A stretch of 64,000 bases of DNA, from positions 248,001 to 312,000 of the forward strand of contig CAWCGJ010000025.1 of NCBI GenBank assembly GCA_963795055.1, in the 5' to 3' direction. The translations under genes were made by a program, and so were the position numbers. The stretch comes from JASHPR01 sp963795055. GTDB lineage: Bacteria > Actinomycetota > Actinomycetes > Streptosporangiales > Streptosporangiaceae. This document shows, piece by piece, positions 62,739 to 64,000 of the stretch (the stretch's first letter is position 1; each line of letters begins with the position of its first letter). The notes under the pieces are model-generated. The model was not told where the DNA came from. It saw only the letters and a program-made list of their open reading frames with translations, and ran no database searches.

Positions 62739-63373
62739 GAGTTGCCCGATGAGGCCAGCTCGATGTCATTCACTTGCCAGCTGCTGCCGTTGCTGGCGAC
62801 GGTCACCGCGTACTGCGCGTTGACCGCGGACCGGCCGCTGGTGTCGGTGATCTGCTGGCTGATCGTGACGACGAAGGTGATGCTCGACGGGCCGAAGGCC
62901 CGCAGCGAGTTGATGACCGCACTGCCCGTGGCGACCTGCTTCTTTCCGGTTCGCTGGCTCGCGACGCCCGGCGCGGAATAGTCCTGCGCGAGCAACTGGG
63001 AAAGCTCGGGCGTGATCAGGTTGCGCATGGTGTTGACGTAAGCGCGTGCGTTCTGGCTGTAAGACCAGGTTCCGTACGCATCGGAGAACTCCGTGGTGAC
63101 GCTGGCGGCCGTGGCCAGCTCGGACTGCGTGAACGGAAGCCACTGGTAGATGTCCGGGGCGGACGGCGTACCCGCGGCCAGCGGGACCGGGCTGGCCGCG
63201 GACGCGGTGGGCGACGGCGTCGGCGGAGCCGGGGAGTGTCGCGAGGGAGACGGCGCGGCGGCCGGCGAAGCGCCGCCCCTGGTCCCCGGCACGAACAAAT
63301 AGACTCCCAGGCCGGCCAGGACCACCACGATCAGAGCGAAGACCGCCTTGCGCTGGGCCGATGTCAGGTCCAT
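62735..63373 (-). CDS. Membrane-anchored extracytoplasmic protein, conjugation TcpC-like in layout
   Basis: A 212-residue protein with one N-terminal membrane helix (about 9-28), a Pro/Ser/Ala linker (35-70) and an external domain (about 75-212: FTQSELATAASVTTEFSDAYGTWSY, LITPELSQLLAQDY, QYAVTVASNGSSWQVNDIEL) that looks like the NTF2-like fold of conjugation scaffold proteins. The family assignment is inference from layout and from the coupled C40 peptidase gene. ATG 63373 follows the upstream Pro/Ala-rich gene by 9 bp. Confidence 0.72.
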   Translation of the reverse strand: MDLTSAQRKAVFALIVVVLAGLGVYLFVPGTRGGASPAAAPSPSRHSPAPPTPSPTASAASPVPLAAGTPSAPDIYQWLPFTQSELATAASVTTEFSDAYGTWSYSQNARAYVNTMRNLITPELSQLLAQDYSAPGVASQRTGKKQVATGSAVINSLRAFGPSSITFVVTISQQITDTSGRSAVNAQYAVTVASNGSSWQVNDIELASSGNS

Positions 63374-63382
63374 GACGGTGGG

Positions 63383-64000
63383 CTACTTCCGGCGCCGGGG
63401 GCGCAGCCAGAACGGCGCCGGGTCCTCGGGCCGGTCTCCGTCGGGGCTGCCGGACAGCGGCAGGCCGGGAGAACCGTCCGGCGGCGAGGGTTCACGGGCG
63501 GGCGCCGCCGCCGGCCGGACGCGCGGGGCCGCCGACGGGCGGGCGGGCGAGGCCGCGCGCTGGCGGGCCGGCGGCGGCCGGCGCGCGGGCGGGCTGACGG
63601 GCGGGCGGGGCCGACTGGCGGCCAGCTGAGGAGTCGGCCCACGGCCCGCCCTGACCGCGGGCGGCCGGGCCCGGGGTCGCCGGATCGGCGGCGGGCGGGC
63701 GGGCCGCCGGCGGCCGCGATGTCGCCCCGGACCACCAGGCCGATCCCGGGCCGGCGGCTGGCCGGGATGGCGCGGGTGAGGCCGCCGGACGTCCGGACGC
63801 GGGGCTAGGCGCCGCCGGGCGGGCGGGCGCAGGGCTGGCCGACGCGGGGCTGGACGCCGCCGGGCGAGCTGACGCGGAGCTGGCCGGGACACGTCCGGCC
63901 TGCACGGGGGACGGCGGCACCGGCCGGGCTGGCGCGGGACGGGGCCCGCCGGGGACGCCCTGGCCGGGCGCCGCGCGGCCGGACCCCGGCCACGCCGAGC
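63383..64000 (-). CDS. Pro/Ala/Arg-rich C-terminal part of an unidentified protein (partial, probable frameshift)
   Basis: The stop TGA at 63383 is preceded by a natural-looking end, PDGSPGLPLSGSPDG…PAPFWLRPRRR. Further upstream the better coding frame by third-position GC is a different one (SSASARPAASSPASASPAPARPAAPS), suggesting one indel around 63500-63620. The frame is open to the right edge, so most of the protein lies outside. No catalytic motif is visible. Linked genes suggest a component of a conjugation-like envelope apparatus. Confidence 0.45.
   Translation of the reverse strand, partial: ARRGRGPAARRPARASPAGPVPRQPGRCRRPPCRPDVSRPAPRQLARRRPAPRRPALRPPARRRLAPRPDVRRPHPRHPGQPPARDRPGGPGRHRGRRRPARPPPIRRPRARPPAVRAGRGPTPQLAASRPRPPVSPPARRPPPARQRAASPARPSAAPRVRPAAAPAREPSPPDGSPGLPLSGSPDGDRPEDPAPFWLRPRRRK

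Noticed and set aside
1..64000. CRISPR array, tRNA or rRNA genes
   Set aside because: No regularly spaced repeats with unique spacers and no cloverleaf or rRNA signature was noticed by eye; a covariance-model search would be needed to exclude small RNAs.

Overview
The window is a GC-rich actinobacterial chromosome segment. It uses many GTG and TTG starts, has strongly GC-biased third codon positions, and carries actinobacterium-specific genes: MtrA/MtrB/LpqB, two WhiB proteins, mycoredoxin, an Rv3235-family protein, the FbiA/FbiB/FbiC coenzyme F420 genes, MoeZ and an AdnA-type helicase-nuclease. Gene order follows, in shuffled blocks, the Mycobacterium tuberculosis intervals around Rv3193-Rv3206 and Rv3235-Rv3264. 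I infer an actinomycete outside Mycobacterium, possibly of the Streptosporangiales; the exact genus cannot be read from the sequence.

Layout. 1-7.9 kb: partial AdnA-like helicase-nuclease, EamA transporter, alkyltransferase-like protein, mycosin-like protease with a membrane partner, MoeZ. 7.9-15.7 kb: Rv3235-family protein, SecA, small membrane protein, YcaQ-like protein, NarL-type regulator, long ribosome hibernation factor. 16-24.5 kb: lpqB-mtrB-mtrA-mtnA followed by two tandem S-adenosylhomocysteinase genes. 24.6-34.5 kb: MerR regulator, cation efflux protein, Trm112-like protein, phosphomannomutase, DUF3499, a metallopeptidase-fold protein, DUF5719 and a giant family-2 glycosyltransferase. 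34.7-42.3 kb: whiB2-like gene and the F420 genes fbiA, fbiB and fbiC, with an IS1182-like element between fbiB and fbiC. 42.3-53.3 kb: DNA glycosylase, sugar-nucleotide pyrophosphorylase, glycosyltransferase, UPF0182 membrane protein, PDZ-Lon protease, moaE, SDR protein, DUF2342 metalloprotease. 53.3-61.6 kb: a motif-rich gap, ThiF-like protein, ABC1 kinase, whiB7 with a long structured leader, tesB, uvrD2, mycoredoxin and an ANTAR protein. 61.6-64 kb: a C40 peptidase module resembling conjugation cell-wall hydrolases.

The genes cover cell-envelope homeostasis (MtrAB-LpqB, SecA, glycosyltransferases, mannose activation), methyl-cycle metabolism, F420 synthesis, sulfur transfer and molybdopterin, DNA repair, and antibiotic/redox stress (WhiB7, mycoredoxin). 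No tRNA, rRNA or CRISPR array was seen.

Two window-wide features stand out. At least ten otherwise well-conserved genes carry a single-base frame break, mostly in G/C runs, which points to sequencing or assembly indels more than to true decay. A dispersed intergenic repeat family occurs three times; one copy forms the C-terminus of UvrD2 and another ends exactly at the fbiB start codon. The most interesting regulatory locus is the whiB7 leader: an AT-rich promoter motif, a 103-codon leader ORF and two strong hairpins, one of them holding the leader ORF's stop codon.
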